Origin: Hyphomicrobium sp.
GTDB lineage: Bacteria; Pseudomonadota; Alphaproteobacteria; Rhizobiales; Hyphomicrobiaceae
Reading direction: 5' to 3'
Assembly (NCBI RefSeq): GCF_009026145.1
Contig: NZ_WBUE01000001.1
Coordinates: forward strand, 124,001 to 188,000
DNA: 64,000 nt
In this document: one piece after another, positions 45,265 through 57,155 of the stretch
Layout: the number at the start of each line of letters is the position of its first letter
Position numbering within the stretch: the stretch's first letter is position 1
Notes under the pieces: model-generated
The model's input: the letters and a program-made list of their open reading frames with translations, nothing else
The model's database searches: none
Told to the model about the DNA's origin: nothing
Program-made: the position numbers and the translations under genes

Positions 45265-45801
45265 TCAATCCTCATCGTCGCGCCCTTTGCGATCGAGCAC
45301 GTTGAGCAGGATGCGCGCGCCGAGCTTGTCAGTGGGATCGAGGTCAAGGAGCTTGAGCAGCACCAGCCGCGCCTCGGCCTCGCAGCCGAGCCGCATGTTG
45401 AGATAGGCGTAGGCTTTGAGCGTGAAGAGATAGAAGCGCGGCAGCACGGCGTCCCAGCTGGAAAAATCCGCGTCGCCGCGCTCGACCAGCCACCAATCCT
45501 GCGCGATGCCGTTCTCGCGCGCCGCCTTGTCGAGGCAGACGCGAGCGACTTCGAGCGCCTCGGCGAGGCGCCCCTTGTAGAAATAAAAGCGGTATAGTCC
45601 GATCAGCACGGCGGCATGGCCGGGCGCGAGGGCGTGTGCCTCGCGCAAGTGTTGCTCGGCGATGGCGCCATGCTGGTAAGCGAGGCCCGCCTGGCGCAGA
45701 TGCTGTTCGGCGGCGGCGGGGAGCCCGCCTCCCAGCAGCACGCTCGCGATGAGCGCTTCGTCCGGCACCGGTGCCTGCGTGCTCGCAGCCGCTGCGGCCA
45801 T
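45265..45801 (-). CDS. TPR-repeat protein of the nifB operon
   Basis: The 178-residue protein has helical repeats of tetratricopeptide type: AEQHLRQAGLAYQHGAIAEQHLREAHALAPGHAAVLIGLYRFYFYKGRLAEALEVAR, then FYLFTLKAYAYLNMRLGCEAEARLVLLKLLDLDPTDKLGARILLNVL. About four repeats are seen. It has no signal peptide. It is likely a scaffold for protein contacts, and I cannot assign a partner. It lies between the second NifZ copy and an A-type carrier gene. Confidence 0.8.
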   Translation of the reverse strand: MAAAAASTQAPVPDEALIASVLLGGGLPAAAEQHLRQAGLAYQHGAIAEQHLREAHALAPGHAAVLIGLYRFYFYKGRLAEALEVARVCLDKAARENGIAQDWWLVERGDADFSSWDAVLPRFYLFTLKAYAYLNMRLGCEAEARLVLLKLLDLDPTDKLGARILLNVLDRKGRDDED

Positions 45802-45811
45802 CGCATTCCCC

Positions 45812-46165
45812 TTAGCTGAGCTTCAATACCGAGGCATCGACCGTAGGCTTTGCCTCGTTCGAGCAGCCGCAGCTCGTCGCTTTCGGGTCATGGAAGACGA
45901 AGCCCGACTGCAGCGGCGAGTCGACGAAGTCGATCGTCACCCCGTCGAGCAGCAGGCGGCTCTCGGCGGGAAGGAAGAACTTCACCCCGCCCAAGGTGAC
46001 GGTGGCATCGCCGGGGCGCGGCTGCCCCTCGACGCTGAATTGCGCCGCGAGGCCGGAGCAGCCGCCGGCGCTCACCTCCATGCGGAAGCCGCTGCCGGGC
46101 ACCCCGTCGAAGCGCAGCATGCGCTGAATGAACTTCTGCGCGGCGGGAGTGACGCTCATGTTCAT
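45812..46165 (-). CDS. A-type Fe-S carrier (HesB/IscA-like) of the nifB operon
   Basis: The ATG at 46165 (MNMSVTPAAQKFIQRMLRF) gives 117 residues. The ligand cysteines are C36 (SAGGCSGLAAQF), C99 and C101 (TSCGCSNEAKP). It is thus the second A-type carrier of the island, distinct in sequence from the one at 28240. It follows fdxN by 11 bp and is probably used for NifB cluster loading. A second-frame ORF overlapping its start is a shadow. Confidence 0.92.
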   Translation of the reverse strand: MNMSVTPAAQKFIQRMLRFDGVPGSGFRMEVSAGGCSGLAAQFSVEGQPRPGDATVTLGGVKFFLPAESRLLLDGVTIDFVDSPLQSGFVFHDPKATSCGCSNEAKPTVDASVLKLS

Positions 46166-46176
46166 TGGGTCGCTCC

Positions 46177-46401
46177 TCACGTCGGCGCCTGGTAACGCGG
46201 GACCGAGGTATCGATCACGCAGGTGTTGTCGACCGGGCAGACGGCGACGCACTGGGGAATGTCGAAGTACCCGATGCACTCGGTGCACTTCTTCGGGTTG
46301 ATGACGAACGTGCCGCCCTTCTCCGAGATGGCGACGTTCGGACATTCCGCCTCGCAGGCCGAGCACGAGGTGCACTGCGAAGCGATGATCTTGTAGGCCA
46401 T
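46177..46401 (-). CDS. fdxN: FdxN-type 2[4Fe-4S] ferredoxin
   Basis: This 74-residue ferredoxin starts [22 protein letters not shown], giving cluster I as C-x2-C-x2-C-x3-C, and [20 protein letters not shown] gives cluster II with an insertion typical of FdxN. FdxN donates electrons for NifB-co synthesis by NifB. It is 21 bp downstream of nifB in the same operon. Confidence 0.94.
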   Translation of the reverse strand: MAYKIIASQCTSCSACEAECPNVAISEKGGTFVINPKKCTECIGYFDIPQCVAVCPVDNTCVIDTSVPRYQAPT

Positions 46402-46422
46402 GTCTTAGCTCCCGTTGGTCGA

Positions 46423-47991
46423 TCAAGCTGAAATGAGCGCGCCCTGGCGGATGTCGGCGTCGCCGCGCACGACGTGGGCGATCTCGCCACTCTTCACGCG
46501 CTGCAGGTAGTCCTTGAAGTAGGCGATGGCCGACTGCTCGATGAATTCCATCGCGTACTGGTCGACCGGCTCGATGCCCGCTTTCAGCAGGTCGTTCTTC
46601 GGGCAGCCGCCGATTTTGGCGACGAACACTGCCGTGCAGTCGTTGATGGCGCGGATGATGGTGTCGAGCCCGGCGTCGTCGCCGAAGCCGCCCTGGCAGT
46701 AGAGATCAACGCGCCGGTGACCGACGAATTTGGCACCGGCGGTGCTGAGCTCGTAGATCTGGAACTCTTTGGCATGGCCAAAGTGTTCGTTGATGCGCCC
46801 GCTGCCCTTGGTGGCGACGGCGACGAGGATCTTGATGTCGCTCATCTCGCCGGCCATGGACTCGAGCTCGGCCTGTTTGGCCTGCACCTTCGCCTGACGC
46901 TCGGTCTCGACCTTCTCCTGGTAGGCCTTGCGCGTATCGAGGTCGTAGTTGACCTCCATCGCCATGATCTTGTCGGTGGTGAACTCGGCGCTGCGGTCCT
47001 CGCCTAGGAGGCCGACGGCATCGGCGCGGCACTGACGGCAGTGCCGCATCATGTTCATCTCGCCTTCGCAGCTGTCCTGCAGTGCCTTCAATTCCTGCGC
47101 CGTCGGGCCGCGCTGGCCGGTCAGGCCGAACACGGTGCCGTGCTCGGGCGCCGAGATGAGCGGCATGATGTTGTGCAGGAAGGCGCCGCGTGACTTCACC
47201 GCCTTGTTCACCTCGACTAGGTGATGGTCGTTGATGCCGGGGATCATCACCGAGTTGATCTTGCACAGGATGCCGCGCTCGGTGAGCATCTCGAGGCCAC
47301 GCAGCTGATGCTCGGAGAGGATGCGCGCCGCTTCCACGCCCTCGATGCGCTTGTGGTTGTAGAAGATCCACGGGTAGATCTGGGCGCCGATCTCCGGGTC
47401 GACCATGTTGATGGTGATGGTCACGTGATCGACGTTGAACTTCTTGATGGTCTCGACGTGCTCGGGCAGCGCCAGCCCGTTCGTCGACAGGCACAGCTTG
47501 ATGTCGGGCGCCGCCTGCGAGATCAGCTCGAAGGTCTTGAAGGTCTTGGCGGGGTTGGCGAGCGGATCGCCGGGACCGGCAATGCCGAGCACCGTCATCT
47601 GCGGAATGGTGGAGGCGACGGCCAGCACCTTCTTTGCCGCCTGCTCAGGCGTCAGCTTCTCGCTGACGACGCCCGGGCGCGATTCGTTGGCGCAGTCGTA
47701 CTTGCGGTTGCAGTAATTGCACTGGATGTTGCACGCTGGCGCCACGGCGACATGCATGCGCGCATAATGGTGATGCGCCTCCTCGCTGTAGCAGGGATGG
47801 TTCTTGACCTTCTCCCAGATCTCCGCCGGCATATCGCCTTGCCCGGCGCCCGAGCCGCAGCTTGCCTTGCCGCTGCCGCCCTTGGTACCGCAGCCCTTGT
47901 GCTCGGCGATCTTCTGCATCACGTCGTCGATCGATTTCAGCTCGTCGCTGACGACGACCTCGATGGGTCCCTCTTCCAGCAATGCGTCCAT
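46423..47991 (-). CDS. nifB: NifB, FeMo-co core synthesis radical SAM protein
   Basis: NifB builds the carbide-centred NifB-co from Fe-S clusters using SAM. The ATG at 47991 ([20 protein letters not shown]) gives 522 residues; the frame is open to 48249, but the extra 86 codons cover the promoter region. The radical SAM cluster motif is C87-x3-C91-x2-C94 ([11 protein letters not shown]). The domain continues to [21 protein letters not shown]. The C-terminal NifX-like domain is present ([30 protein letters not shown]). fdxN follows. Confidence 0.97.
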   Translation of the reverse strand: MDALLEEGPIEVVVSDELKSIDDVMQKIAEHKGCGTKGGSGKASCGSGAGQGDMPAEIWEKVKNHPCYSEEAHHHYARMHVAVAPACNIQCNYCNRKYDCANESRPGVVSEKLTPEQAAKKVLAVASTIPQMTVLGIAGPGDPLANPAKTFKTFELISQAAPDIKLCLSTNGLALPEHVETIKKFNVDHVTITINMVDPEIGAQIYPWIFYNHKRIEGVEAARILSEHQLRGLEMLTERGILCKINSVMIPGINDHHLVEVNKAVKSRGAFLHNIMPLISAPEHGTVFGLTGQRGPTAQELKALQDSCEGEMNMMRHCRQCRADAVGLLGEDRSAEFTTDKIMAMEVNYDLDTRKAYQEKVETERQAKVQAKQAELESMAGEMSDIKILVAVATKGSGRINEHFGHAKEFQIYELSTAGAKFVGHRRVDLYCQGGFGDDAGLDTIIRAINDCTAVFVAKIGGCPKNDLLKAGIEPVDQYAMEFIEQSAIAYFKDYLQRVKSGEIAHVVRGDADIRQGALISA

Positions 47992-48095
47992 AGTACCGAC
48001 CTCGCTATGCCCATGCTTGGTGCCTGCGACGACCGATCGTGCTCGTGCCCTGCATCCGAGTGAATCGCGCGCTACACCGTCTAGAAGTGCTCTAG

Positions 48096-48222
48096 GCAAC
48101 TTGCATGCCAGCATCCGGCGACGACACAACGCACTGAAATCGCGTTTGTTTTCTGCTTCGCGGCCTGCCTGTCGCGATGCCGACAGCAGCCTGCGTATGT
48201 AGGAGCTGTTGGGAAACCGACA
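48096..48222 (-). promoter_or_regulatory. sigma-54 promoter and two NifA activator sites for nifB
   Basis: The minus-strand -24/-12 element is TGGCATG-CAAG-TTGC (48110-48096). Two perfect palindromes follow upstream: TGT-CGCGATGCCG-ACA (48170-48185) and TGT-TGGGAAACCG-ACA (48207-48222), 37 bp apart. They centre at about -92 and -129 from the expected start. Confidence 0.85.
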
Positions 48223-48287
48223 TTGGTCAGGAATTCGCGCTGCAAGCATTGTTTGGATGCGTGCATGCCGTTGGCTTCGTCACCGCA

Positions 48288-49529
48288 CTAGGCAAAGAGA
48301 CTGCGCGCCTTGATCAGCGCATCGGCGAGCCGGTCGACCTCGGCGCGCGTGTTATACAGCGCGAACGATGCGCGGCACGTCGCCGGCACGCCGAAGCGGC
48401 GCAGGAGCGGCATCGCGCAATGCGTGCCGGCGCGCACAGCGATACCGGCGCGGTCGATGATGGTGGCGAAGTCGTGCGCGTGCGCCTCCTTCATTTCGAA
48501 GGAGACGATGGCGCCCTTGTCCTCGGCGGTGCCGATGATGCGCAGCGAGTTGATCTCGCCGAGGTGCGCGTGCGCGTGCTTCACCAGCTCCATTTCGTGG
48601 GCGCGGATGCGCGCCTTGCCGAGCGAATCGATATAGTCGAGGGCCGCGCCGAGGCCAATCGCCTCGACGATCGGCGGCGTCCCCGCCTCGAAGCGGTGCG
48701 GCGGCACGCCGTAGGTGACGTTGTCCTCGAACACCTCGTGGATCATCTCGCCGCCGCCGTTGAACGGCCGCATATCGGAAAGGTGCTCGTACTTTCCGTA
48801 CAGCACCCCGATGCCGGTCGGCCCATACAGCTTGTGACCGGTGATCACGTAGAAGTCGCAGCCGATGCCGCGCACATCGGCATCGAGGTGGACGCTGCCC
48901 TGCGAGCCGTCGACCAGCACGGGGATGCCGCGCGCATGCGCCATCTTCACCACGTCCTTGACCGGCACGACGCTGCCGAGCACGTTCGACATGTGCGTGA
49001 TCGCCACCATGCGCGTGCGCGCGCTCAGCAGCTTCTCGAACTCGTCGATGAGAAAATTGCCGCCGTCATCGATCGGCGCCCACTTGATCACGGCGCCATA
49101 CTGCTCGCGCAGAAAATGCCAGGGAACGATGTTGGCGTGGTGTTCCATGATCGAGAGCACGATCTCGTCGCCCGGCGCTATGCGGTCGCGGCCGAAGGTG
49201 TAGGCGACGAGGTTGATCGCTTCCGTCGCGCTGCGGGTGAAGACGATCTCGTCGGCCCGCTCGGCGTTGAGGAACGCACGCACCTTCTCGCGCGCCCCCT
49301 CGTAGGCCGCCGTCGCCGTATTCGACAGATGGTGCAGACCGCGATGCACGTTGGCGTACTCCGACGTGTAGGCGTACTGCATGCGTCCCAGCACCGCCTC
49401 GGGTTTCTGCGCCGAGGCGGCGTTGTCGAGGTAGACGAGCGGCTTGCCGTGCACGCGCGTGCCGAGGATGGGAAAATCCTCGCGCACACGCTCGACGTCG
49501 TAGCTGCCGTTCTTCACCGCCGGATGCAT
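48288..49529 (-). CDS. sufS: SufS-type cysteine desulfurase
   Basis: SufS mobilises sulfur for the SUF Fe-S machinery. The 413-residue protein has VYLDNAASAQKPEAVLGRMQYAY at the N-terminus, the PLP lysine in VITGHKLYGPTGIGVLYG, and the reactive Cys in RAGTHCAMPLLRRFGVPATCRASF. It is a class II (SufS/CsdA) desulfurase, unlike the class I NifS above. It is 3 bp after sufD. No sufE, sufT or sufU is in the window. Confidence 0.95.
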   Translation of the reverse strand: MHPAVKNGSYDVERVREDFPILGTRVHGKPLVYLDNAASAQKPEAVLGRMQYAYTSEYANVHRGLHHLSNTATAAYEGAREKVRAFLNAERADEIVFTRSATEAINLVAYTFGRDRIAPGDEIVLSIMEHHANIVPWHFLREQYGAVIKWAPIDDGGNFLIDEFEKLLSARTRMVAITHMSNVLGSVVPVKDVVKMAHARGIPVLVDGSQGSVHLDADVRGIGCDFYVITGHKLYGPTGIGVLYGKYEHLSDMRPFNGGGEMIHEVFEDNVTYGVPPHRFEAGTPPIVEAIGLGAALDYIDSLGKARIRAHEMELVKHAHAHLGEINSLRIIGTAEDKGAIVSFEMKEAHAHDFATIIDRAGIAVRAGTHCAMPLLRRFGVPATCRASFALYNTRAEVDRLADALIKARSLFA

Positions 49530-49532
49530 GCT

Positions 49533-50867
49533 TTAGCCTCGCCTATCGAGCTCTGCCGCAACGACGCTTGCCAATGCCTCGTGCACCCCTTCGTGCGCGA
49601 TGTCGTCGATGGCTTCGCCGATAAAAGCCTTGATCAGCAGCGCCTCGGCTTCCTTGGCGGGGATGCCGCGCGCCATGAGGTAGAACCTTAGCTTGTCATC
49701 GAGCGCGCCCGCCGTGGCGCCGTGCCCGCACTGCACGTCGTCGGCGAAGATCTCCAACTCCGGCTTGCTGTTGGCCTCCGCCGTCTCCGACAACAGCAGC
49801 GCCTGGGTCATCATGCGCGCGTCGGTCTTCTGCGCCTTCGGCCGCACGACGATCTTGCCCTGGAAGACCGAGCGGCTTTCATCCTCCAGCACGGACTTGA
49901 ACAACTCGCGGCTCTGGCAGCCGGGGGCAGCGTGATCGAGCACCAGCGTGGTATCGGCATGCTGGCGGCCGCGCAGCAGGCTGGCGCCGCGCAGGTCGAT
50001 GGTCGCACCCTCGCCCGCGCAGGCCACGAAGATCTGGTTGCGCACCATCGCGCCGCCCAGCGTCAATGCGAAGTCGCGATATTGCGCGTTGCTGCCGAGC
50101 GTAGCGCCGATCGTCGCCACGTGCAGCGCGTCATCGCCGTCGCCCCCCAATTTGACGTGATCGAGCTGCGCGTCCTCGCCGATAGCGAGGTCGAGCGCGT
50201 TGTTGACCTGACAATCGGGCGCGCCGAAGTACTCGTGGCTTTCGATCAGCGTCAAGCGCGCGCGATCGCCGATGACGACCTGCGAGCGCGTGAACACGGC
50301 GCTGCCTTTGTCGCTGCAGTAGGCGAAAACCAAGTGGATCGGCCGCGCGACGTGCGCATCGGCCGCCAGCTTGATCACCGCGCCGTCGGCCATGAACGCA
50401 GTGTTGAGCGCATAGGCGATGTCGCCTTGCCCGACATTCGAATCGCCGACGCGGCGAATGACGTCGGGTGCGCCGCCGGCCAGCGCCTCGGCGAGCGAAG
50501 TAATGCTCATCCCCGGCTCGAGCGCCGATAGATCCGACAGCTCCGCCACGAAGCGGCCGTCGACGAACACCAGGCGCCGCGGCGCGACACCGGCAAACAC
50601 GGCGCCTGCCGCTTCGGCGCGTTGCCGCTCCGCCTCGCCCGGCGCCGCGGCCAGCGGCTTTGCCTCGCGCATGAACGTGCGCAGATCGGTATACTTCCAC
50701 TGCTCCACGCGCCGGGTCGGCAGGCCGCAGGCTTCGAAGCGCCCGAAGGCGGCTTCGCGTTGCGCCTTGACGTAGGCGCCGCCGGGGAGGCTGCTCCGCG
50801 CGCCGGCAAACGCCTTGGCGAGAGCCTCGTCGGTCGCGGTGCGGATGGGGCGGACTTCCACGTTCAT
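49533..50867 (-). CDS. sufD: SufD, SUF scaffold subunit
   Basis: SufD forms the SufBC2D scaffold on which clusters are assembled. The 444-residue protein has the SufBD C-terminal core: LVLDHAAPGCQSRELFKSVLEDESRSVFQGKIVVRPKAQKTDARM, then the catalytic-type His region GHGATAGALDDKLRFYLMARGIPAKEAEALLIKAF. The N-terminus shows PTRRVEQWKYTDLRTFM. It lies 3 bp upstream of sufS and 4 bp downstream of sufC in the operon. Confidence 0.95.
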   Translation of the reverse strand: MNVEVRPIRTATDEALAKAFAGARSSLPGGAYVKAQREAAFGRFEACGLPTRRVEQWKYTDLRTFMREAKPLAAAPGEAERQRAEAAGAVFAGVAPRRLVFVDGRFVAELSDLSALEPGMSITSLAEALAGGAPDVIRRVGDSNVGQGDIAYALNTAFMADGAVIKLAADAHVARPIHLVFAYCSDKGSAVFTRSQVVIGDRARLTLIESHEYFGAPDCQVNNALDLAIGEDAQLDHVKLGGDGDDALHVATIGATLGSNAQYRDFALTLGGAMVRNQIFVACAGEGATIDLRGASLLRGRQHADTTLVLDHAAPGCQSRELFKSVLEDESRSVFQGKIVVRPKAQKTDARMMTQALLLSETAEANSKPELEIFADDVQCGHGATAGALDDKLRFYLMARGIPAKEAEALLIKAFIGEAIDDIAHEGVHEALASVVAAELDRRG

Positions 50868-50871
50868 GGGA

Positions 50872-51630
50872 TCACGCCGCCTCTTCCAGGTAGCCGGCGT
50901 AGCCGTTCGCCTCGAGCTCCAGCGCCAGCTCCTTGCCGCCGGTGCGTACGACGCGACCCTTGGAGAAGACGTGCACCACGTCCGGCACGATGTAGTTCAA
51001 GAGCCGCTGGTAGTGGGTGATGACGATCATCGAGCGCTCCTTGGAGCGCAGCCGGTTAACGCCGTCGGCGACCACCTTCAGCGCGTCGATGTCGAGACCC
51101 GAGTCCGTCTCGTCGAGCACGCACAGGCGCGGCTCCAGGAGCGACATCTGCAGCGTCTCAGCGCGCTTCTTCTCGCCCCCCGAGAACCCGACGTTGACCG
51201 GGCGGCGCAGCATCTCCGGATCGATCCCGAGCATGCCCGCCTCCTCGCGCACACGCCGCAGCACGTCGGGGGATGAAAGCTCCGCCTCGCCGCGCTTCTT
51301 GCGCTGCGCGTTCATCGCCGAGCGCAGGAACGTCATCGTCGACACGCCGGGGATCTCCATCGGGTACTGAAATGCTAGGAAGAGACCGGCCGCAGCACGC
51401 TCGTCGGGGTCCATCGCCAGCACGTCGGCGCCGTTGAGCAGCACCTCGCCCGCCGTCACTTCGTAGTCGGGCTTGCCGGCCAGCACGTAGGCGAGCGTCG
51501 ACTTGCCCGAGCCGTTGGGGCCCATAATGGCGTGCACCTCGCCCTTGCCGATGGTGAGGTCGACACCGTTGAGGATCTTTTTGCCGGCGACCTCCGCGTG
51601 GAGGTCTTTGATCTGCAATAGGGGCGTCAT
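50872..51630 (-). CDS. sufC: SufC, ABC-type ATPase of the SUF system
   Basis: SufC powers SufBCD assembly. The ATG at 51630 (MTPLLQIKDLHAEVAGKKILNGVDLTIGKGEV) gives 252 residues. Walker A is GPNGSGKST, the signature is GFSGGEKKRAETLQM, and Walker B is CVLDETDSGLDIDAL with the Suf-type E-T-D-S-G-L-D tail. It ends YAGYLEEAA. It starts 38 bp after sufB ends and stops 4 bp before sufD begins. Confidence 0.96.
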   Translation of the reverse strand: MTPLLQIKDLHAEVAGKKILNGVDLTIGKGEVHAIMGPNGSGKSTLAYVLAGKPDYEVTAGEVLLNGADVLAMDPDERAAAGLFLAFQYPMEIPGVSTMTFLRSAMNAQRKKRGEAELSSPDVLRRVREEAGMLGIDPEMLRRPVNVGFSGGEKKRAETLQMSLLEPRLCVLDETDSGLDIDALKVVADGVNRLRSKERSMIVITHYQRLLNYIVPDVVHVFSKGRVVRTGGKELALELEANGYAGYLEEAA

Positions 51631-51668
51631 CGCGGGGTACCTTTGCTCGTGGGGCGGCATTGACGAGG

Positions 51669-53150
<1,482 letters not shown>

Positions 53151-53177
53151 TCTCTTCTCCGCTATTCGATCCGCATC

Positions 53178-53960
53178 TCAACTCGCCGGCACGTCGCCGT
53201 CGTCCCCGCGCATCCGCGCGCCGACAAGGCGTCTCACCTCGGGGTCGGGATCGTCTTGCAGGCGCGCGAGGATCGTCGGTGTGCCGCGCTCGGCGACGAC
53301 ATAGCGGACCCGCAGGTCCCTATCGTCGACGAGCGCCATCAGCTGCTTCGGCTCGAGGCGCGCGGCGACGGCGACGCGCACCAATGGGTCGGGATCGAAC
53401 GACATGGCCGGCAGCACGTCCGGCTTGATGCGGCGCGCCACCTCGCGGCGCACCTGCGCGTCTGAATCGTGCATGGCGATGGGCAGAACGTCCTCCGGCA
53501 CACGCTTCACGGCGACGAGGCGCACCCAGTAGTCGGTATCGCTCAGCATCGGAACGAGCGCGGCACCCTCCAGGCGCTGCGCCACCACCATGCGCACCTT
53601 GCGGTCCGGATCATTGGCCAAATGCGCGATGCGGTTCACCGGCAGACGCTGCGCCACCATGGTGCGCACGTCGGGCTCTGGGTCGTCCATAAGCGGCGCG
53701 AGCAGAAAGACGCTGGCGTACTTCGCTGCCAGCACGCGCGCCTCGAAGTAGGGATGCTTGAGATACTTGTCGGCTTCTTCCGGATTGGCGGCAAAGAACC
53801 GATCGATACGCCGCGCGCGCTGATCGCGCACGCAGATGCGCCCCAAGTCGCAGCGCGCTTCGGCGCGGATGACCTCGTGTGGGCAATCGCTGCACTGTAC
53901 CGGCCGGCCGAGCCAGTCGAGTGCACCGCAGACGGCGTTTGCGTTGTCGGCGCCGCTCAT
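53178..53960 (-). CDS. 4Fe-4S leucine-rich-repeat-variant (LRV) protein
   Basis: The 260-residue protein has an N-terminal Fe-S domain with C11, C23, C26, C37 and C43 (GRPVQCSDCPHEVIRAEARCDLGRIC), followed by about 24-residue LRV repeats such as DDPEPDVRTMVAQRLPVNRIAHLANDPDRKVRMVVAQRLEGAALVPMLSDTDYWVRLVAVKRVPEDVL. The same architecture is known from the Azotobacter vinelandii nif-linked LRV protein. The cluster probably mediates redox-sensitive protein contact; function is unproven. It is the first gene before sufB. Confidence 0.92.
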   Translation of the reverse strand: MSGADNANAVCGALDWLGRPVQCSDCPHEVIRAEARCDLGRICVRDQRARRIDRFFAANPEEADKYLKHPYFEARVLAAKYASVFLLAPLMDDPEPDVRTMVAQRLPVNRIAHLANDPDRKVRMVVAQRLEGAALVPMLSDTDYWVRLVAVKRVPEDVLPIAMHDSDAQVRREVARRIKPDVLPAMSFDPDPLVRVAVAARLEPKQLMALVDDRDLRVRYVVAERGTPTILARLQDDPDPEVRRLVGARMRGDDGDVPAS

Positions 53961-54114
53961 CGCAGCACCCCCGGCAGCGCGCCGCGGAAGCGCCTGTGGG
54001 CGTTCGAGTTGCCGCGGCTCTGCGGTTCAGCGCTGCGAGATCGTTCGCGCGCGCAATGGCTCGCCATCATTTCGCTCCTGAAAGGTCGGCGATGCGTGGT
54101 CGCATCGGCGCCTT

Positions 54115-54231
54115 TCAAGCCGCGTGCCAGAGGTTAACACTCTGAATTTGAATAGTTATAATGTGCCGCCGTCGGATTCGGGCCTGTCGGCCCCAAGACA
54201 TAGTCGGCTGATGCGTGTCGCATGTCCGACA
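54115..54231 (-). promoter_or_regulatory. sigma-54 promoter and NifA activator site for LRV-sufBCDS
   Basis: The minus-strand -24 element TGGCACG is identical to consensus, followed by N4 and TTGA instead of TTGC (54129-54115). The palindrome TGT-CGCATGTCCG-ACA is at 54216-54231, about 119 bp upstream of the expected start. The 154 bp between the -12 box and the LRV ATG hold no gene. Confidence 0.7.
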
Positions 54232-54576
54232 CGCTTCATCCGCGACGGATTCGCCGTAGCCAAGGGCTCGACAACGGCTCACGTCAAAATCGGGGTCGCG
54301 CCGGGATTGGTCGTCACCTCCTCGATCACCGACGAGTCCGACGATGACCTTGGGCTCAAGGCCGGCGACGCCGTGTCAGCCGGGATCAAGTCTTCCGACG
54401 TCATCATTGCAAAGCAGCGTCGGCCCTATGGCTTGAAGGGAGGGCTCGGGCGCAGCTTCGGGCGTGCGCTCAAGGAGCCAAGACGCGCGCCCGTCCTTCG
54501 CGCAGCGACGTCTCGCACCACCAATCATCGACGACGCGCCGCTCGCACGCGAGCGTGGTTCCGTATCCTCCGGTGA
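54211..54576 (+). CDS. Mop/TOBE (molbindin-like) fragment with read-through tail
   Basis: Residues 1-68 from the ATG at 54211 are a Mop-type molybdate-binding domain: MRVACPTRFIRDGFAVAKGSTTAHVKIGVAPGLVVTSSITDESDDDLGLKAGDAVSAGIKSSDVIIAK. After that comes a basic tail (YGLKGGLGRSFGRALKEPRR...) unrelated to molbindins, which overlaps the DUF2478 gene on the other strand. The domain is therefore probably run on past its natural end. A NifA site lies inside its first codons. It may be a decayed member of a molybdate-uptake cluster. Confidence 0.55.
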   Translation: MRVACPTRFIRDGFAVAKGSTTAHVKIGVAPGLVVTSSITDESDDDLGLKAGDAVSAGIKSSDVIIAKQRRPYGLKGGLGRSFGRALKEPRRAPVLRAATSRTTNHRRRAARTRAWFRILR

Positions 54577-54736
54577 AAGCGATCCAATCATCGTAGCACT
54601 TGTCCGCGACCGCCGTGAGGATCGGCAACCCGGCGGCCGCGAACCTCGCGAGAAGCCCGTCGACGTCGTCCACGCCAGAGCGGTAGATCACAGCCGCTAA
54701 CTTCCGCAGATGCTCGTGATAGCTCAGAACTTGCAT
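54470..54736 (-). pseudogene. Internally deleted DUF2478 (molybdenum-locus) protein
   Basis: The frame from ATG 54736 encodes 88 residues. The first 30 (LRKLAAVIYRSGVDDVDGLLARFAAAG) match the start of DUF2478 proteins, and the remainder (LPILTAVADKCYDDWIAFTGGYGTTLACERRVVDDWW) matches their end. DUF2478 proteins are about 165-170 residues and contain a Walker-like centre absent here, so about 80-90 residues appear to be deleted in frame. Members commonly lie next to mod genes. The 3' end overlaps the Mop tail on the opposite strand. Confidence 0.6.
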
Positions 54737-54786
54737 GTCGCTTTCCGCGCCAATCAAGCCGACGACTAGGCGTCATGGGCAAAAGA

Positions 54787-54882
54787 GCAATCCGCATGCC
54801 GACATGTAGCGAGGCAACAATTCTCCAGCAAAGTCAGGGATACTCCCATTCAAGCACCGCCGTCGTGGTCGGAAACCCGACG
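54787..54882 (-). promoter_or_regulatory. Degenerate sigma-54/NifA promoter for the DUF2478 remnant
   Basis: A minus-strand CGGCATG-CGGA-TTGC (54801-54787) has the required GG and GC but has lost the first T of TGG. At 54867-54882 the sequence GGTCGGAAACCCGACG is the fixA activator palindrome TGTCGGAAACCCGACA with both terminal bases changed. Spacing fits a NifA promoter whose sites have decayed. Confidence 0.45.
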
Positions 54883-54910
54883 CGGCCGCGTCTGGTCGGA
54901 CGAACATGAC

Positions 54911-55363
54911 GTCCCCGGGACCAAATCGTTCGCCGTACGTGCTGTGCGTGCCGGCGGCGCCTCGATGCACCGCCTCGGGCTGTCCGAAAGCGTGCTGGTG
55001 TTCCCCGAGCACCGGGTATTTCTCGGCGACGAGCCGCTCAACGAGGCGGTCGCACGGCTGCGGCGCACAGTGCCGGAAAAGAAGCTGGTCATCGAGGCGA
55101 CATCGCTCGACGCCGCGCTCGCGGCGTGCCACGTCGGCTTCGACGTGGTGCAGACGGAGAGGTTCAGCGCTGCCGAGATCGCCCGTCTCGTCGACGCGCT
55201 CTCCACTGGCGCAGCGCGCCCGCTGATCGCCGCGGCCGGCGGCATCACCGTCGACAATGCCGCCGCCTACGCGCGCGCCGGCGCCGACATTCTCGTGACG
55301 TCGGCGCCCTACCTCGCGCGTAGGCGCGACGTTGCCGTAAGCATCAACCGAACGCAGCGCTAG
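54911..55363 (+). pseudogene. modD: ModD, 5'-truncated (molybdenum-locus phosphoribosyltransferase)
   Basis: ModD is a quinolinate-phosphoribosyltransferase-like protein of molybdate operons. Here about 150 residues of its C-terminal half remain: VPGTKSFAVRAVRAGGASMHRLGLSESVLVFPEHRVFLG, then LVIEATSLDAALAACHVGFDVVQTERFSAAEIARLV, and AAAGGITVDNAAAYARAGADILVTSAPYLARRRDVAVSI. The normal protein is about 280 residues; the N-terminal half is missing, and no start codon with a ribosome binding site is obvious (a GTG at 54944 is the first). It ends 4 bp before the convergent nifA gene. Confidence 0.75.
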
Positions 55364-55367
55364 CCGC

Positions 55368-57155
<1,788 letters not shown>

